Source: Pseudomonadota bacterium (GTDB lineage Bacteria > Desulfobacterota > Desulfarculia > Desulfarculales > Desulfarculaceae). From it: a stretch of 64,000 nucleotides of DNA. The stretch covers positions 62,001 to 126,000 of the forward strand of contig JAHIQI010000050.1 in NCBI GenBank assembly GCA_018902755.1, given 5' to 3'. Shown piece after piece: positions 16,721 to 25,681 of the stretch; the first letter of the stretch is position 1; the number at the start of each line of letters is the position of its first letter. The position numbers and the translations under genes are program-made. Below the pieces are notes generated by a model that did not search any database, was not told where the DNA came from, and saw only the letters and a program-made list of their open reading frames with translations.

Positions 16721-16782
16721 TTGACCCTAGATCGATCGTTCGGTTAGCATCGATTTCACACTAGATCAATCGATCGATCTAG
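16721..16782 (+). promoter_or_regulatory. TetR promoter with operator-like palindromes
   Basis: A -35 box TTGACC (16721-16726) and a -10-like TAGCAT (16745-16750), 18 bases apart, precede the TetR gene. The box CTAGATCGATCG (16727-16738) lies in the spacer. A second copy, CTAGATCAATCG, opens a 22-base near-perfect palindrome (20 of 22 symmetric) at 16761-16782. Duplicated sites overlapping a promoter fit autoregulation by the TetR protein downstream. The rest of the gap (16526-16893) shows only AT-rich DNA. Confidence 0.55.
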
Positions 16783-16893
16783 AGCAGTTGCCCCTGCACA
16801 TCTTAGTTTCCACAACATTGTCGATGGCGGGCCTCGTTTCCGGAAAGCAAACCGGATCGACCGGTCATCATCCGTCAAACACGGGGAGACAGC

Positions 16894-17463
16894 ATGGCTG
16901 AACCTAACCGCAGCAAGGACAGGCTTGCCCTGAGCGCTCTGGGACTCTTTGCCGAGCGCGGCTTCGTGGGCACCTCCATCAGGGACATAGCCAAGGCCAC
17001 CGGGCTAAGCATCTCCAACATCTATCACCACTTCGGCAACAAGGAGGGCCTCCTCCTGGCCATCCTGAAAACCGCTTCGGAGCGCTTGCTCCGCGAACTG
17101 CGGGAGGCCAGCGACCAGCCGGGCACGCCCATGGAGCGGTTCAAGAAACTGGTCCAGACTCATTTGCAACTTTCGCGCGGCCTCAGAAAAGAGGCCAAGA
17201 TTTTTTTCTTGGACGAGGAACATCTTTCGCCCGAGGGATACCGGGCCAATCTTACGTATCAACGCGATATACTTGACCTTTACCGCGAGCACCTCCTGGC
17301 GCTGCAAGAGGCGGGCGAGGTCAATTTCAAAAGCCCCACCATCGCCGCCTTTAATATTTTGGGCGTGGTCAACTGGCACCTGCGCTGGTACCGGCCCGAG
17401 GGGCAGATGAGCTTCGAAGAGACGAGCCGGGAGGTCACGGAATTCATCCTGCACGGCATATAA
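16894..17463 (+). CDS. TetR/AcrR-family transcriptional regulator
   Basis: A 189-residue repressor. The N-terminal helix-turn-helix is clear (residues 8-55): RLALSALGLFAERG, then TSIRDIAKATGLSISNIYHHF. The C-terminal ligand domain is variable, as usual. Its likely target is its own promoter region, with palindromes at 16727-16782, and the carboxylase-like operon starting 64 bases downstream on the same strand. The ligand is unknown; a CoA ester or ketone of this pathway is plausible. Confidence 0.92.
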   Translation: MAEPNRSKDRLALSALGLFAERGFVGTSIRDIAKATGLSISNIYHHFGNKEGLLLAILKTASERLLRELREASDQPGTPMERFKKLVQTHLQLSRGLRKEAKIFFLDEEHLSPEGYRANLTYQRDILDLYREHLLALQEAGEVNFKSPTIAAFNILGVVNWHLRWYRPEGQMSFEETSREVTEFILHGI

Positions 17464-17527
17464 CGGGTTAGGGAGCCTTAACCGGTTGAATATAAAAATG
17501 GGTTAAGTCGACAGGGAGGGTACGGCA

Positions 17528-19561
17528 ATGAGCTTCAGCATAGATATCGACACTGGAGGCACATTCACCGACGGGTTTTTCCTGTCGGGCGACCAATCGG
17601 CATCGGTAAAGGTGCCCACCACGCCACACGATCTGACCGAGTGCTTTTTAAAGTGCATCGAGGCCGGAGCCGGTCGTTTCGATCTCCCGGTTGAGGATCT
17701 GCTCTATCAGACCGAGGTCATCCGCTTTTCCAACACCATCGGCACCAACACCATCATCCAGCGCGACGGCGCCAAGGTGGGCCTGCTGCTTAGCCGTGGG
17801 CAGGGCGGGATGGCCCCGTGCAAGGAGCTGGAGGGCAAGCCTCCCCTGGTGCCGCCGGACATGGTGCGGGAGATCGGCGGGGAGATCGGTCCGGACGGAG
17901 AGGTGCTTTCCCCGCCCGAGGCACAAGAGGTCCTGGCCCAGGCCCAGGAGCTGATCGACGCCGGGGCCCGCTGCCTAGTGCTGGCTCTCCAGGGCTCGGA
18001 CCGCAACCCCGCCAACGAGCGCATGGCGCGCGGCTTCATCAAGGAGCTCTACCCCAGGGACTATCTGGGTTCCGTGCCGGTGTTCCTTTCCTCGGACATC
18101 TCCCGGCGGGGCGGCGAGGCCCAGCGCATCAACGCGGCGGTACTCAACGCCTACATCCACGCCAAGCTGGTGCGCCTGCTTTACAAGGCGGGCGAGGAGC
18201 TGCGCCAGCGTCTGTACAGCAAGAACCTTTTCATCGTGCACAACAACGGGGCTGTGGCCCGGGTGGCCAAGACCAGGGCCATCAACACCTACAACAGCGG
18301 CCCGGCCGCGGGCCTGCTGGGCGCGCGCATGATCGGCAGGCTCTACGGGGCCGACGATCTTATCTCGGCCGACATGGGAGGGACCTCCTTCGACCTGGGC
18401 TACGTGCGCGGAGGCCAGCCAAGCTACACCCTCCAGCCGGACGTGGAGGGCTTCGCGGTCAACGTGCCCATGCTCTCCATCCGGGCCATCGGCGCGGGTG
18501 GCGGCTCCATCGCCTCGGTGAACGGCAAGGGCCTACAGGTGGGCCCCCAATCGGCGGGCGCCCTGCCCGGCCCGGTGTGTTTCGACCTGGGCGGTAGTGA
18601 GCCCACGGTCACCGACGCGGACCTGGTGCTGGGCCTTTTGGACCCCGACTATTTCCTGGGCGGGACCATGAAGCTCAACGCGGCCAAGGCCAGGGAGGTG
18701 CTGACCCAGAAGGTGGCCGAGCCCCTGGGGATAAGCCCGGAGGAAGCGGCCCTGGCCGTCAAGCAGGACATCGACCGATCCATGGCCCAAGAGCTGGCCA
18801 GGATCAAAAAGGACATGGGCACTGACTTCGACCCACTGCTGGTGGTCTACGGTGGGGCGGGACCGGCCCACATCTGCGATATCGCCTCGGCGGCCGGGCT
18901 AAAGAAGATCGTCATGACCCCCTTCTCGGCGGTGTTCTCGGCCTTTTCCTCCCTGGGCATGGACGTGGGCCATCTCTACTACCGCCGGGTTGGTCTGCCC
19001 CTGGTCGACGGCGGCTTGGCCAAGGCCATGGCCTCGGCAATGAGCTCCATGGAAGAGGAGGCCCGGCGGGACATGCGCGGCGAGGGCTTCGCGCCCGAGG
19101 AGATCACCTTCGCCGTGGAGCTTCTGATGCAACCGGCCGAGGGCGGGCCCGAGGTCAAGGTGAGCGCGGCCGGTGATTTGATCGGCGACGCCGCGGCCCT
19201 GGAAGCGGCCCAGGCCGAGGCCCGCGTCCTTTTGGCCGCCCAGGGTTGGAGCGGCGACGGCCCTCTCGGCCTGAACACCATCAGCCTGCTGGCCCAAGCC
19301 GCAGTGCCCCACTACGACTTCCCCCAAACCCCACCCTCCCCAGGCAACGCGAGCCAAGCCTTGCGGGGCCAGCGCAAGATATTCACCCAAAAGGGCGGCG
19401 AGGGGGCCACGGTGCCGGTGTACGAACGCGGCAAGCTGGGCAACGGGCACGCAATACAGGGCCCGGCCTTGGTGGAGTCCGAGCACACCACCGTCTACTT
19501 GCCGGGCGGCTGGGGCCTGAAGGTTGACCAGTACAACAACCTGCTGCTGGAGGAGGCCTGA
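17528..19561 (+). CDS. HyuA-family protein (hydantoinase/acetone-acetophenone carboxylase beta-like subunit)
   Basis: A 677-residue ATP-binding subunit of the hydantoinase/oxoprolinase family. It starts with DIDTGGTFTDGFF (Hydant_A_N), then SNTIGTNTIIQRDGAKVGLL, the central ADMGGTSFDLGYVRGG and SIRAIGAGGGSIA blocks, and a C-terminal domain. In acetone and acetophenone carboxylases such subunits activate bicarbonate or enol with ATP; in other operons they open cyclic amides. The AcxC-like gene next door favours a carboxylase. No HyuB-type catalytic subunit is visible in the window. GGGAGGG lies before the ATG. Confidence 0.88.
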   Translation: MSFSIDIDTGGTFTDGFFLSGDQSASVKVPTTPHDLTECFLKCIEAGAGRFDLPVEDLLYQTEVIRFSNTIGTNTIIQRDGAKVGLLLSRGQGGMAPCKELEGKPPLVPPDMVREIGGEIGPDGEVLSPPEAQEVLAQAQELIDAGARCLVLALQGSDRNPANERMARGFIKELYPRDYLGSVPVFLSSDISRRGGEAQRINAAVLNAYIHAKLVRLLYKAGEELRQRLYSKNLFIVHNNGAVARVAKTRAINTYNSGPAAGLLGARMIGRLYGADDLISADMGGTSFDLGYVRGGQPSYTLQPDVEGFAVNVPMLSIRAIGAGGGSIASVNGKGLQVGPQSAGALPGPVCFDLGGSEPTVTDADLVLGLLDPDYFLGGTMKLNAAKAREVLTQKVAEPLGISPEEAALAVKQDIDRSMAQELARIKKDMGTDFDPLLVVYGGAGPAHICDIASAAGLKKIVMTPFSAVFSAFSSLGMDVGHLYYRRVGLPLVDGGLAKAMASAMSSMEEEARRDMRGEGFAPEEITFAVELLMQPAEGGPEVKVSAAGDLIGDAAALEAAQAEARVLLAAQGWSGDGPLGLNTISLLAQAAVPHYDFPQTPPSPGNASQALRGQRKIFTQKGGEGATVPVYERGKLGNGHAIQGPALVESEHTTVYLPGGWGLKVDQYNNLLLEEA

Positions 19562-19563
19562 TC

Positions 19564-19893
19564 ATGAAGGTGAGGATCACTGAGTACCTGGAGATCGACC
19601 TGAGCAGCGAGATGTGGTGCTGCCAACGCTGCGGCCGGGACTTGGTCACCGCCCGGGAGAACTACAAGAAGGGCTGCCTGGTGGCGGAAAAGGACATGGC
19701 CGAGGTGCACCCGCCCCTGGTGACCGGCCAGGCCTACAGCTTCACACCGGACCCCAATTACTGCCGCCTGCTGGAGTTCTACTGTCCTGGCTGCGGGGTG
19801 ATGATCGAAAACGAGTATCTGCCGCCTGGGCATCCCATAACCCACGACATAGAGCTGGACATCGACGCCTTGAAGCAAAGGCACGGCGGGTAG
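19564..19893 (+). CDS. Acetone carboxylase gamma subunit-like zinc protein
   Basis: A 109-residue protein with two CxxC pairs: WCCQRCGRDL (residues 18-27) and FYCPGCGVMI (76-85), giving a zinc-binding fold. Size, pattern and position right after a HyuA-type gene resemble the small gamma/zinc subunits of acetone and acetophenone carboxylases. It starts two bases after the stop of its neighbour. It probably stabilises the complex; sequence similarity to AcxC could not be tested. Confidence 0.7.
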   Translation: MKVRITEYLEIDLSSEMWCCQRCGRDLVTARENYKKGCLVAEKDMAEVHPPLVTGQAYSFTPDPNYCRLLEFYCPGCGVMIENEYLPPGHPITHDIELDIDALKQRHGG

Positions 19894-19895
19894 CC

Positions 19896-20849
19896 ATGCC
19901 CAGCGGCCGGGAGCTGTTTTCCTGCTTCCTCAAGGGCACGGCCATGGAGCGCCCGGCCTTTGTCCCGCTGTTGCGCGGCCTGGCCGCGCGGGTGGGAGGG
20001 GTCAAGGCCGAGGCCTACACCCAGGACCCCACCGCCTGGGCCAACCTGCTTATCAAGACCGCCGAACTGTTCAACCTGGACGGGGTGGTGGCCGGGCTGG
20101 ACTTCACCCTGCTGGCCGAAGCCTGCGGCTGCCCGGTGCAGTGGCAGGACGACCGACCCGTGATCGCCGGGCCCGCGAGCCGGCTTTGCCTGGAGCCCGA
20201 GCAGGTTGGCCGTATGAAGGTGGCCCTGGAAAAAGCCCGCCATGTCTTCGAGGTTTCGCGCTCCCGCCGCGCCTGCGTGGCCGCCCTCACCGGCCCGGTC
20301 AGCCTGGCCAAGGAGGTGTTCGGCCCGGAGGAAGGCCTGGCGCGCCTGGGGGAGATAAAGCCCCTGGCGGTCAGGGTGACCGAGGCCTTCTGCGCCACCC
20401 GCCCCGACGTCTTGATCTTCCTGGAGGGCGGCGCCCTGGCCCAGGAAGAAATAGGCATGCCCCAGCGCAAGATCTACAACACCCTGCGCAACCTGGCGGC
20501 CCACTACGACATCCCGGTGGGCATGTTCCTGCAGAACTATGGCGACGACCTTCCGCCGGGCCTGGAAGAACTAAAGATGGACTTTCACGTGCTGGGACTT
20601 TCCCAGGACGGAGGCCTGCCGCCCCGCAAAAGCCTGGAGCTTCTGGCCGGGGAAGGCCTGGGCCTGGGCATAGGCCTGCCCATGGACGACCTTGAGGCGG
20701 CCAAGGAGACGATGAGCCTGGGGATCGATATGTACCGGGCGCGCTCGGGGCGGGGCTTCTTCTTCACCAGCCTGGGCCCGGCCACCCGCGAGGCGAATTT
20801 GGACACTGTGCACCAGTTGGTAAAGGAAATTTCCCGGGTTCGCCTCTGA
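19896..20849 (+). CDS. Uroporphyrinogen decarboxylase (UroD/MtaA) family protein
   Basis: A 317-residue TIM-barrel protein. It contains GRELFSCFLKGTAMERPAFVPLL at the N-terminus, the usual opening of UroD/methyltransferase relatives, and later ALTGPVSLAKEVFG and DVLIFLEGG. True UroD needs conserved Arg and Asp at its start (RxPVWxMRQAGR), which I do not see, so haem synthesis is unlikely. Members like this act as corrinoid methyltransferases or have unknown jobs in catabolic operons. The start ATG at 19896 follows the previous stop by two bases; longer upstream readings overlap the zinc gene and are rejected. Confidence 0.75.
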   Translation: MPSGRELFSCFLKGTAMERPAFVPLLRGLAARVGGVKAEAYTQDPTAWANLLIKTAELFNLDGVVAGLDFTLLAEACGCPVQWQDDRPVIAGPASRLCLEPEQVGRMKVALEKARHVFEVSRSRRACVAALTGPVSLAKEVFGPEEGLARLGEIKPLAVRVTEAFCATRPDVLIFLEGGALAQEEIGMPQRKIYNTLRNLAAHYDIPVGMFLQNYGDDLPPGLEELKMDFHVLGLSQDGGLPPRKSLELLAGEGLGLGIGLPMDDLEAAKETMSLGIDMYRARSGRGFFFTSLGPATREANLDTVHQLVKEISRVRL

Positions 20850-20859
20850 GCCCGGGTTC

Positions 20860-21118
20860 AACCCGCATATTTCATGAGGGTTGGGTGGCAATTAGCATTG
20901 AATCGGTTTTTACGGGGCCGTTATGAAAAAAGCTCTCACATCATCAAGGAGCAGCTTATGCCCATCACCGGCACAGTCAGCCGCCGGCAGACAAGGCGAC
21001 CGGCAAGCGAGGGCTGATGGCGTAGCCAAAGCTACGTCAAGGCCCGAGCGCAGTCGGCAACACCGTATGCCGGTGGCTGACGCAGCCGGACACACGGCCT
21101 TCATGAGATATGCGGGTT
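20860..21118. mobile_element. MITE-like element with 18-bp terminal inverted repeats
   Basis: AACCCGCATATTTCATGA (20860-20877) and TCATGAGATATGCGGGTT (21101-21118) are inverted copies matching at 17 of 18 bases, 259 bases end to end. The inside is non-coding and itself folds back (GCCGGTG and GGCTGAC near 21070-21080 face CACCGGC and GTCAGCC near 20967-20981). This fits a non-autonomous transposable element. The ends remind me of IS1380-type termini, unverified. No target duplication is evident. The core 20979-21089 resembles 55906-56016. Confidence 0.55.
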
Positions 21119-21131
21119 AAGGAGATATGCC

Positions 21132-22379
21132 ATGGGAATAACCGTCAATATCGACATCGGTGGGACCTTCACGGATTTTTACGCCACCGAGGGCGAGGGC
21201 AAGGGGCTGATCACCAAATCCCCCACCACCCACTATGATCTGTCGGTGGGCTTCATGAAGGGCATCAAGAGCCTCGCCCGGGAATACGGCCGCAGCATGG
21301 ACGAGTTTCTGGGCGGCACCGACGCGGTGCGCTACAGCACCACCCTGGGCACCAATGCCCTGATCGAGCGCAACGGGCCCAAGCTGGGGCTCATCACCAC
21401 CGCCGGGCACGAGGACGCCATCTTCCTGGGCCGGGGCCGCAGCTGGGCCGACGGAGGCGACAGCCAGGGCAACAAGGACCTGGCCCGCATCAACAAGGCC
21501 ACCCCGCTGATCTCGCGCAACATGGTGGTGGGGCTGCGCGAGCGCATTGACTCCTTCGGCAACCCGGTCTGCCCCCTGAAACGAGAGGACGTGCTAGCGG
21601 CCTTGCAGGAGTTGGTGGACAAGGGGGCCATGGGATTCGTGGTCTGCCTGCTGTGGTCCTTCGCCAACCCGGCCCACGAGCGCATGGTCAAGCAGGTGAT
21701 CGAAGAGGAGTATCCCGAGGACTACCTGGGCTCGCTGCCGGTGTTCCTCTCCAGCGACGTTTCGCCCAAGTCCGGCGAGTACACCCGTTTCATCACCACC
21801 ATCGTCAACGCCTACATCCACGGGGTGATGGCCGACGAGCTGACCAAGCTGGGCAACGAGCTCAGGGACGGCGGCTACCAGCGTCCGCTCATGCTGGTGC
21901 ACAACACCGGGGGCATGAAGAAGGTAAGCCGCACCCGGGCGGTGCTCACCCACAACGCCGGGCCGGTGGCCGGGCTGCACGGGGCCCTGACCCTGGGCAA
22001 ACAGTACGGCCACAAGAACATCATCTTCACCGACATGGGCGGCACCTCCTTCGACATCGGCGTGGTCAGCGGGGGCCGCCTGCAAACCTACGACTTCATC
22101 CCGGTCATCGACCGCTGGCGCACCAACATCCCTGCCATCGAGGTTAAATCCATCGGGGCGGGCGGCGGCTCCATAGCCTGGGTTAACGAGCTATTGGGCA
22201 ACTCCCTGGAGGTGGGCCCCCAATCGGCCGGGTCCATGCCCGGCCCGGCCTGCTACGACCTGGGCGGCAACGAACCCACGGTAACCGACGCGGACCTGGT
22301 GCTGGGCTATCTAAACCCTGAGAACTACCTGGGCGGCGAGATGCTCCTGGACGAGGACCTGAGTGTGGGTGTTATTTGA
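21132..22379 (+). pseudogene. Second HyuA-family gene, truncated at the phage-element junction
   Basis: It begins like a normal HyuA subunit (NIDIGGTFTDFYATEG, STTLGTNALIERNGPKLGLI, TDMGGTSFDIGVVSGG, SIGAGGGSIAWVNE) but stops at 415 residues. The complete homologue at 17528 continues another 260 residues past the same point (LGGxMxL). Homology ends at about 22345-22360 (GGEMLLDED), then a short unrelated tail SVGVI and TGA. The missing part includes the C-terminal domain, so the product is probably inactive. The lost 3' half is not found on the far side of the element, so a deletion accompanied or followed the insertion. Confidence 0.8.
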
Positions 22380-22719
22380 TTGGGCGGGTTCCGATCCCCT
22401 AAAACCGAGTCGGCTAATACCTCTTGGCATCTATACGACGGAGGCCCGAGCCTCTGCTCACAAGGCAGACAACAACCTCCTAATCCAATCCCATGAGGTG
22501 GTGGGGGAGGAAAAGGACAATCCACCCTCCCTCGTATATCTCGCCCAAAATGAACGCGGGGATCTCATCATAGGCTTGTATGCGGACATGGCGGACGCAC
22601 TCAAGGCGACGGCGGGTAACGAGAGAAGAGTCAAGCCCTTCAGGGTTGATGCGCGCCCGATTACTCTGCATCGGCTACACAGACCATACGATACAATTTG
22701 CTCTAACCTATTGCCTTAA
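22363..22719 (+). CDS. Hypothetical protein at the left junction
   Basis: A 118-residue reading frame starting with GTG at 22363, immediately after an in-frame TGA; GAGGA at 22353-22357 could serve as ribosome site. It reads WVLFDWAGSDP, then LGIYTTEARASAHKADN and LVYLAQNERGDLIIGLYADM. This is a plausible small globular protein, of the kind found at phage ends, with no recognised domain. The start lies inside the end of the truncated HyuA gene, so the original start may have been lost at the junction. Confidence 0.5.
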   Translation: MWVLFDWAGSDPLKPSRLIPLGIYTTEARASAHKADNNLLIQSHEVVGEEKDNPPSLVYLAQNERGDLIIGLYADMADALKATAGNERRVKPFRVDARPITLHRLHRPYDTICSNLLP

Positions 22720-22778
22720 ACAGGGAAAGTTGTGTAGCCTGACAAATAATTAATTTACCAATAGGGAGGCAGTAGAGG

Positions 22779-22946
22779 ATGGCTACAGTAAAAGAGGGAG
22801 ATGTGGTACGGCTTAAATCGGGTGGCCCGCAGATGACCGTGAAATTCGTTGATAGGGAGTTTCATTCAGTTGTCTGCCAGTGGTTTGAGGGTCACAAACT
22901 TGCAGAAGGTAATTTCTCCCCAGAGAGCCTCGAACTAGACCAATAG
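22779..22946 (+). CDS. YodC/DUF2158-family small protein
   Basis: A 55-residue protein with the DUF2158 pattern: EGDVVRLKSGGPQMTVKFVD, then VCQWFEGHKLAEGNFSPESL, where family members read KxGDVVxLKSGGPxMTV and CxWFxGxxxxxxxFxPxxL. It forms a small beta barrel of unknown job that is common in phages and enteric genomes. GGGAGG at 22764-22769 precedes the ATG. The assignment is firm despite the length because nearly the whole protein fits the family pattern. Confidence 0.85.
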   Translation: MATVKEGDVVRLKSGGPQMTVKFVDREFHSVVCQWFEGHKLAEGNFSPESLELDQ

Positions 22947-23538
22947 CTAAATTCAATATCCCCCGCCCCCATACCGTAGAGCTGGGGGGAATCATCGGGG
23001 CAATAGCCTGCCCATAAGAAACCAGATTGAACTTCAGCAACTGGTAGCAAGTTGGTAATCTCCACGTTACCAAGGCTACCACAGGTAGGGCTGTGCCCTA
23101 ACCGTCTGTAATACAAAGTTCTTAAAAGCCTACCTGTACCTCGCCTGTAGCTCTAATGGGATTCCGCGAAACCACAACTCGCTTGGTTAAACCCTGGATA
23201 TCTCCAGAATATCACCTGAATAAAGGTGCCTGCCCGCCCCTGGGAGCCCCCATTAAATAAACGGATAATTAATCCGGTTGTTTATTATCTGAGCTAACCA
23301 GTCATCATATTATTATTACTTGGTATATCTACTATGGGCATTCGAGCTACTAATGCCCAATACGGGCATTTACCCCTCGGTAATCCCTCATTTTATGGTT
23401 GACAAAGGCCCCATTGACCACTACCCTGTAGGCTAAATAGGCTTCTTGGAAGAGCCGGGGCGTTCGCCCATCGGCTCCCACGACGGCGCAAATCGCGTCG
23501 AAATCATTGACAGACAATCTAAGTGAGCAGGTGCCTTC
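22947..23538. other. AT-rich intergenic region with foldbacks
   Basis: No gene is supported in these 590 bases. Two foldbacks stand out. One is AATAAACGGAT facing ATCC and GTTTATT (about 23256-23290, with a 3-base bulge). The other is GGGCATT facing AATGCCC near 23337-23360, followed at once by another GGGCATT. They may be phage control sites. A reading frame on the - strand at 22892-23116 was judged not to be a gene. Confidence 0.4.
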
Positions 23539-23922
23539 ATGGGCAAGATGCCCTTGCATTTGCGGAATCCGTGGCACTCCCGCGCGAACTACACGCGGCG
23601 GGAGAAGCACGCGATTTGCCGAGCCAAGCTTGAGCGGGAGCTGATGAACGGCCGCAAGCCGACCGCTGTCCAAAAGCTCCTCTTGGATCAGGCGGGCTTG
23701 ATGATCCTGGACTTGAGAGACGTTGAAGACGCCTACTGCGACCGGAATAAGCCCCTTCCCAAGAACTACTACACGCGACAGGCCCGGCTCCTAGCCATCA
23801 TCGGCAAGCTGCAATCCGTTGGCTCCAAGGACAAGAGGGCTAAGCCCCCCAAGGGGAGCACATCGGCTGCTAGTGGCTTGGACTTGGCCAACATCATCCA
23901 GGGGGGCGGCAAGGATGAATGA
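23539..23922 (+). CDS. Hypothetical phage protein, possibly small terminase
   Basis: A 127-residue basic protein (many Lys and Arg: RANYTRREKHAICRAKLERELMNG, KNYYTRQARLLAIIGKLQ) of helical character, directly before the large terminase gene, which its end overlaps by eight bases. Position, size and charge fit a small terminase or HNH-adjacent DNA-binding protein, but I recognise no domain. The C-terminus is low complexity (SKDKRAKPPKGSTSAASG). Confidence 0.55.
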   Translation: MGKMPLHLRNPWHSRANYTRREKHAICRAKLERELMNGRKPTAVQKLLLDQAGLMILDLRDVEDAYCDRNKPLPKNYYTRQARLLAIIGKLQSVGSKDKRAKPPKGSTSAASGLDLANIIQGGGKDE

Positions 23923-25675
23923 GGCCAGGCAAGGCATTCGTTGCCAGGAAACCGCTCCCTGCCCTCCCCCCGCTCTGGGGCCTGGCCCCGGCCGTGGGCA
24001 TAAGCGGGCCGACCGCACCAATGAAGGCATATTGGCGCGTTGGCGTGAGTCTGGCCCCTCAGGTTTCTACGACTGGCTTGGGGATGTTGAGCCCCGGATA
24101 CTTACCAGGGCCAACCAGTACGAGCCCTTTCGGCCTACAGACCGGCAGCGGGAAGAGATTGATAGCATCCTGGCGGTTGACCAGCATGGCCGCTTTGTCC
24201 ACACACTCTCTCTTTTGATTGAGCCCCGTAGGCACGGCAAGAACACCATCTTTGCCCTTATCGTCCTGTGGCTCCTGACCTCCCGCGCAAACTGGGTTTG
24301 CCAACTTCTAGGGAATACCCTGGACCATGCCCGCCGGGTCCAATTCCGGTTGCTCAAGCGGATCATCGTCCACAGTCCCAAGCTAGCGGCCATGCTCCCG
24401 CCTGAGTTGCAGACCGCCAACGAAATCTCTTTCCCCCCCTTGGACAGCCGCGTTCAGCTTGGGGAGGGCGTCAACCTTGCCACCGCTTTTGGTGACCGCC
24501 TGTCCTGTTTGTGGGTATCCGACTTCCACGCCTCCCCGGACCTGGGGCCGTTCAACGCCCTCCAAGCCGCCTTGCTGGATACCGAGGATTCTCTCTGTCT
24601 AATTGATTCCAACGTTGACCCCATGGATGGACACGTCCACGCCTTGCAAAAAGGGGCGGCTGGCGATCCGAGTATATTTGCCCACCATGTCAGTTACCGG
24701 GACCTGGAGGACTTCGAGGCCAACGCCCCGGCCTGGATTGATCGGGGTAAGGCCAGGCGCTTGCAGAGGACCGCTCTCCCGGCCGACTTCAAGCGGGACA
24801 TTATGGGCCAGCGGTCAGACGCCAAGAACGCTCTCTTCCCTTCCGAGGTAATCAAGCGCTGCCAATCGGCCTACAAAATTCCTGTGGCCGATTTAAGTTC
24901 AATCTCCCTCGGTAGGTCCTACAAAATCGGCGGGGGCCTGGACCGCTCCAAGAATTTGATGGGCGGAGATAACACCGTCTGGACGGTGGTCGCCAAGATT
25001 GCCAGCCCGGAGAGCGGGGAGCCTGAAGTCTATGTCCTGAACCAGGTTGTCTTCACCCTCAACACCGGACGGGCGATCAAAAAGGCCATTCTCAAGGACC
25101 ACGAGCGCTACAGGCTGGACAACGTGGTCTTGGAGAACTATGAGGTCGCGGACCTGGCCCCCTGGCTGGCTGACCAGAAGATACCCTTTGAGCTTGTCTC
25201 CCCCCACGAGCGCTTGCAGAACTCGGCCTTCCCTGAGTTCGCCCGCATAGCGCGGGAGGGGAGGCTGCATTTCCCGTCGGGCCAAAAGCAGCTTCAGCAA
25301 GAGATGCAGACCTTCACCTATCAGGCTGGCCGGGCCGGCATGTACCGTTTTGGGCACGCCACCACCGCCGACCATGACGACTGCGTTTACAGCCTGAACT
25401 GGGCCATTTTCGCACTACGGGAGGCGGTGCTGGCCGCTTACTCATTGGGGTCTTTCGTCTGCCACAACCGGAGCCCGCACAGGGTCTATTGCTTCCTGAT
25501 GGGCAAGGGTGACCTGGAGCTTCCGGGCTGCAAGCAGGATTGCCCAGCCTACCAGCGAGTTGAAGAAATGTTCCGGCAGTTCAAGCAGGTCAGTTTGGAC
25601 GATGAACTGACCCTGCCGGAGTTCTATGCCGATTATGTCCGCTTCGAAGGCGCGCGGATCAGCCAGGCCGCCTAG
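23915..25675 (+). CDS. Phage terminase large subunit
   Basis: A 586-residue DNA-packaging motor with ATPase and nuclease halves. The ATPase part has a Walker A-like EPRRHGKNT near residue 108, in the classic G-K-x-T form with unusual flanks. The nuclease part has GGGLDRSKN near 350 and ends in HDDCVYSLNWAIFAL near 490, resembling the HDD-AxALxxA end of RNase H-fold terminase nucleases. The start is ATG at 23915, overlapping the upstream stop. An upstream in-frame extension would run through that gene and is rejected. Followed directly by the portal gene, as in most phages. Confidence 0.85.
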   Translation: MNEARQGIRCQETAPCPPPALGPGPGRGHKRADRTNEGILARWRESGPSGFYDWLGDVEPRILTRANQYEPFRPTDRQREEIDSILAVDQHGRFVHTLSLLIEPRRHGKNTIFALIVLWLLTSRANWVCQLLGNTLDHARRVQFRLLKRIIVHSPKLAAMLPPELQTANEISFPPLDSRVQLGEGVNLATAFGDRLSCLWVSDFHASPDLGPFNALQAALLDTEDSLCLIDSNVDPMDGHVHALQKGAAGDPSIFAHHVSYRDLEDFEANAPAWIDRGKARRLQRTALPADFKRDIMGQRSDAKNALFPSEVIKRCQSAYKIPVADLSSISLGRSYKIGGGLDRSKNLMGGDNTVWTVVAKIASPESGEPEVYVLNQVVFTLNTGRAIKKAILKDHERYRLDNVVLENYEVADLAPWLADQKIPFELVSPHERLQNSAFPEFARIAREGRLHFPSGQKQLQQEMQTFTYQAGRAGMYRFGHATTADHDDCVYSLNWAIFALREAVLAAYSLGSFVCHNRSPHRVYCFLMGKGDLELPGCKQDCPAYQRVEEMFRQFKQVSLDDELTLPEFYADYVRFEGARISQAA

Positions 25676-25681
25676 GAGACA

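Noticed and set aside
22892..23116. 74-codon frame on the - strand with a plausible-looking sequence (VEITNLLPVAEVQSGFLWAG)
   Set aside because: It overlaps the DUF2158 gene antisense, lacks a ribosome site and matches nothing I recognise; the evidence is too thin to list as a gene.
23819..23914. Upstream extension of the terminase gene
   Set aside because: It would overlap the preceding gene in another frame with low-complexity Arg/Pro sequence; the ATG at 23915 fits the gene junction.
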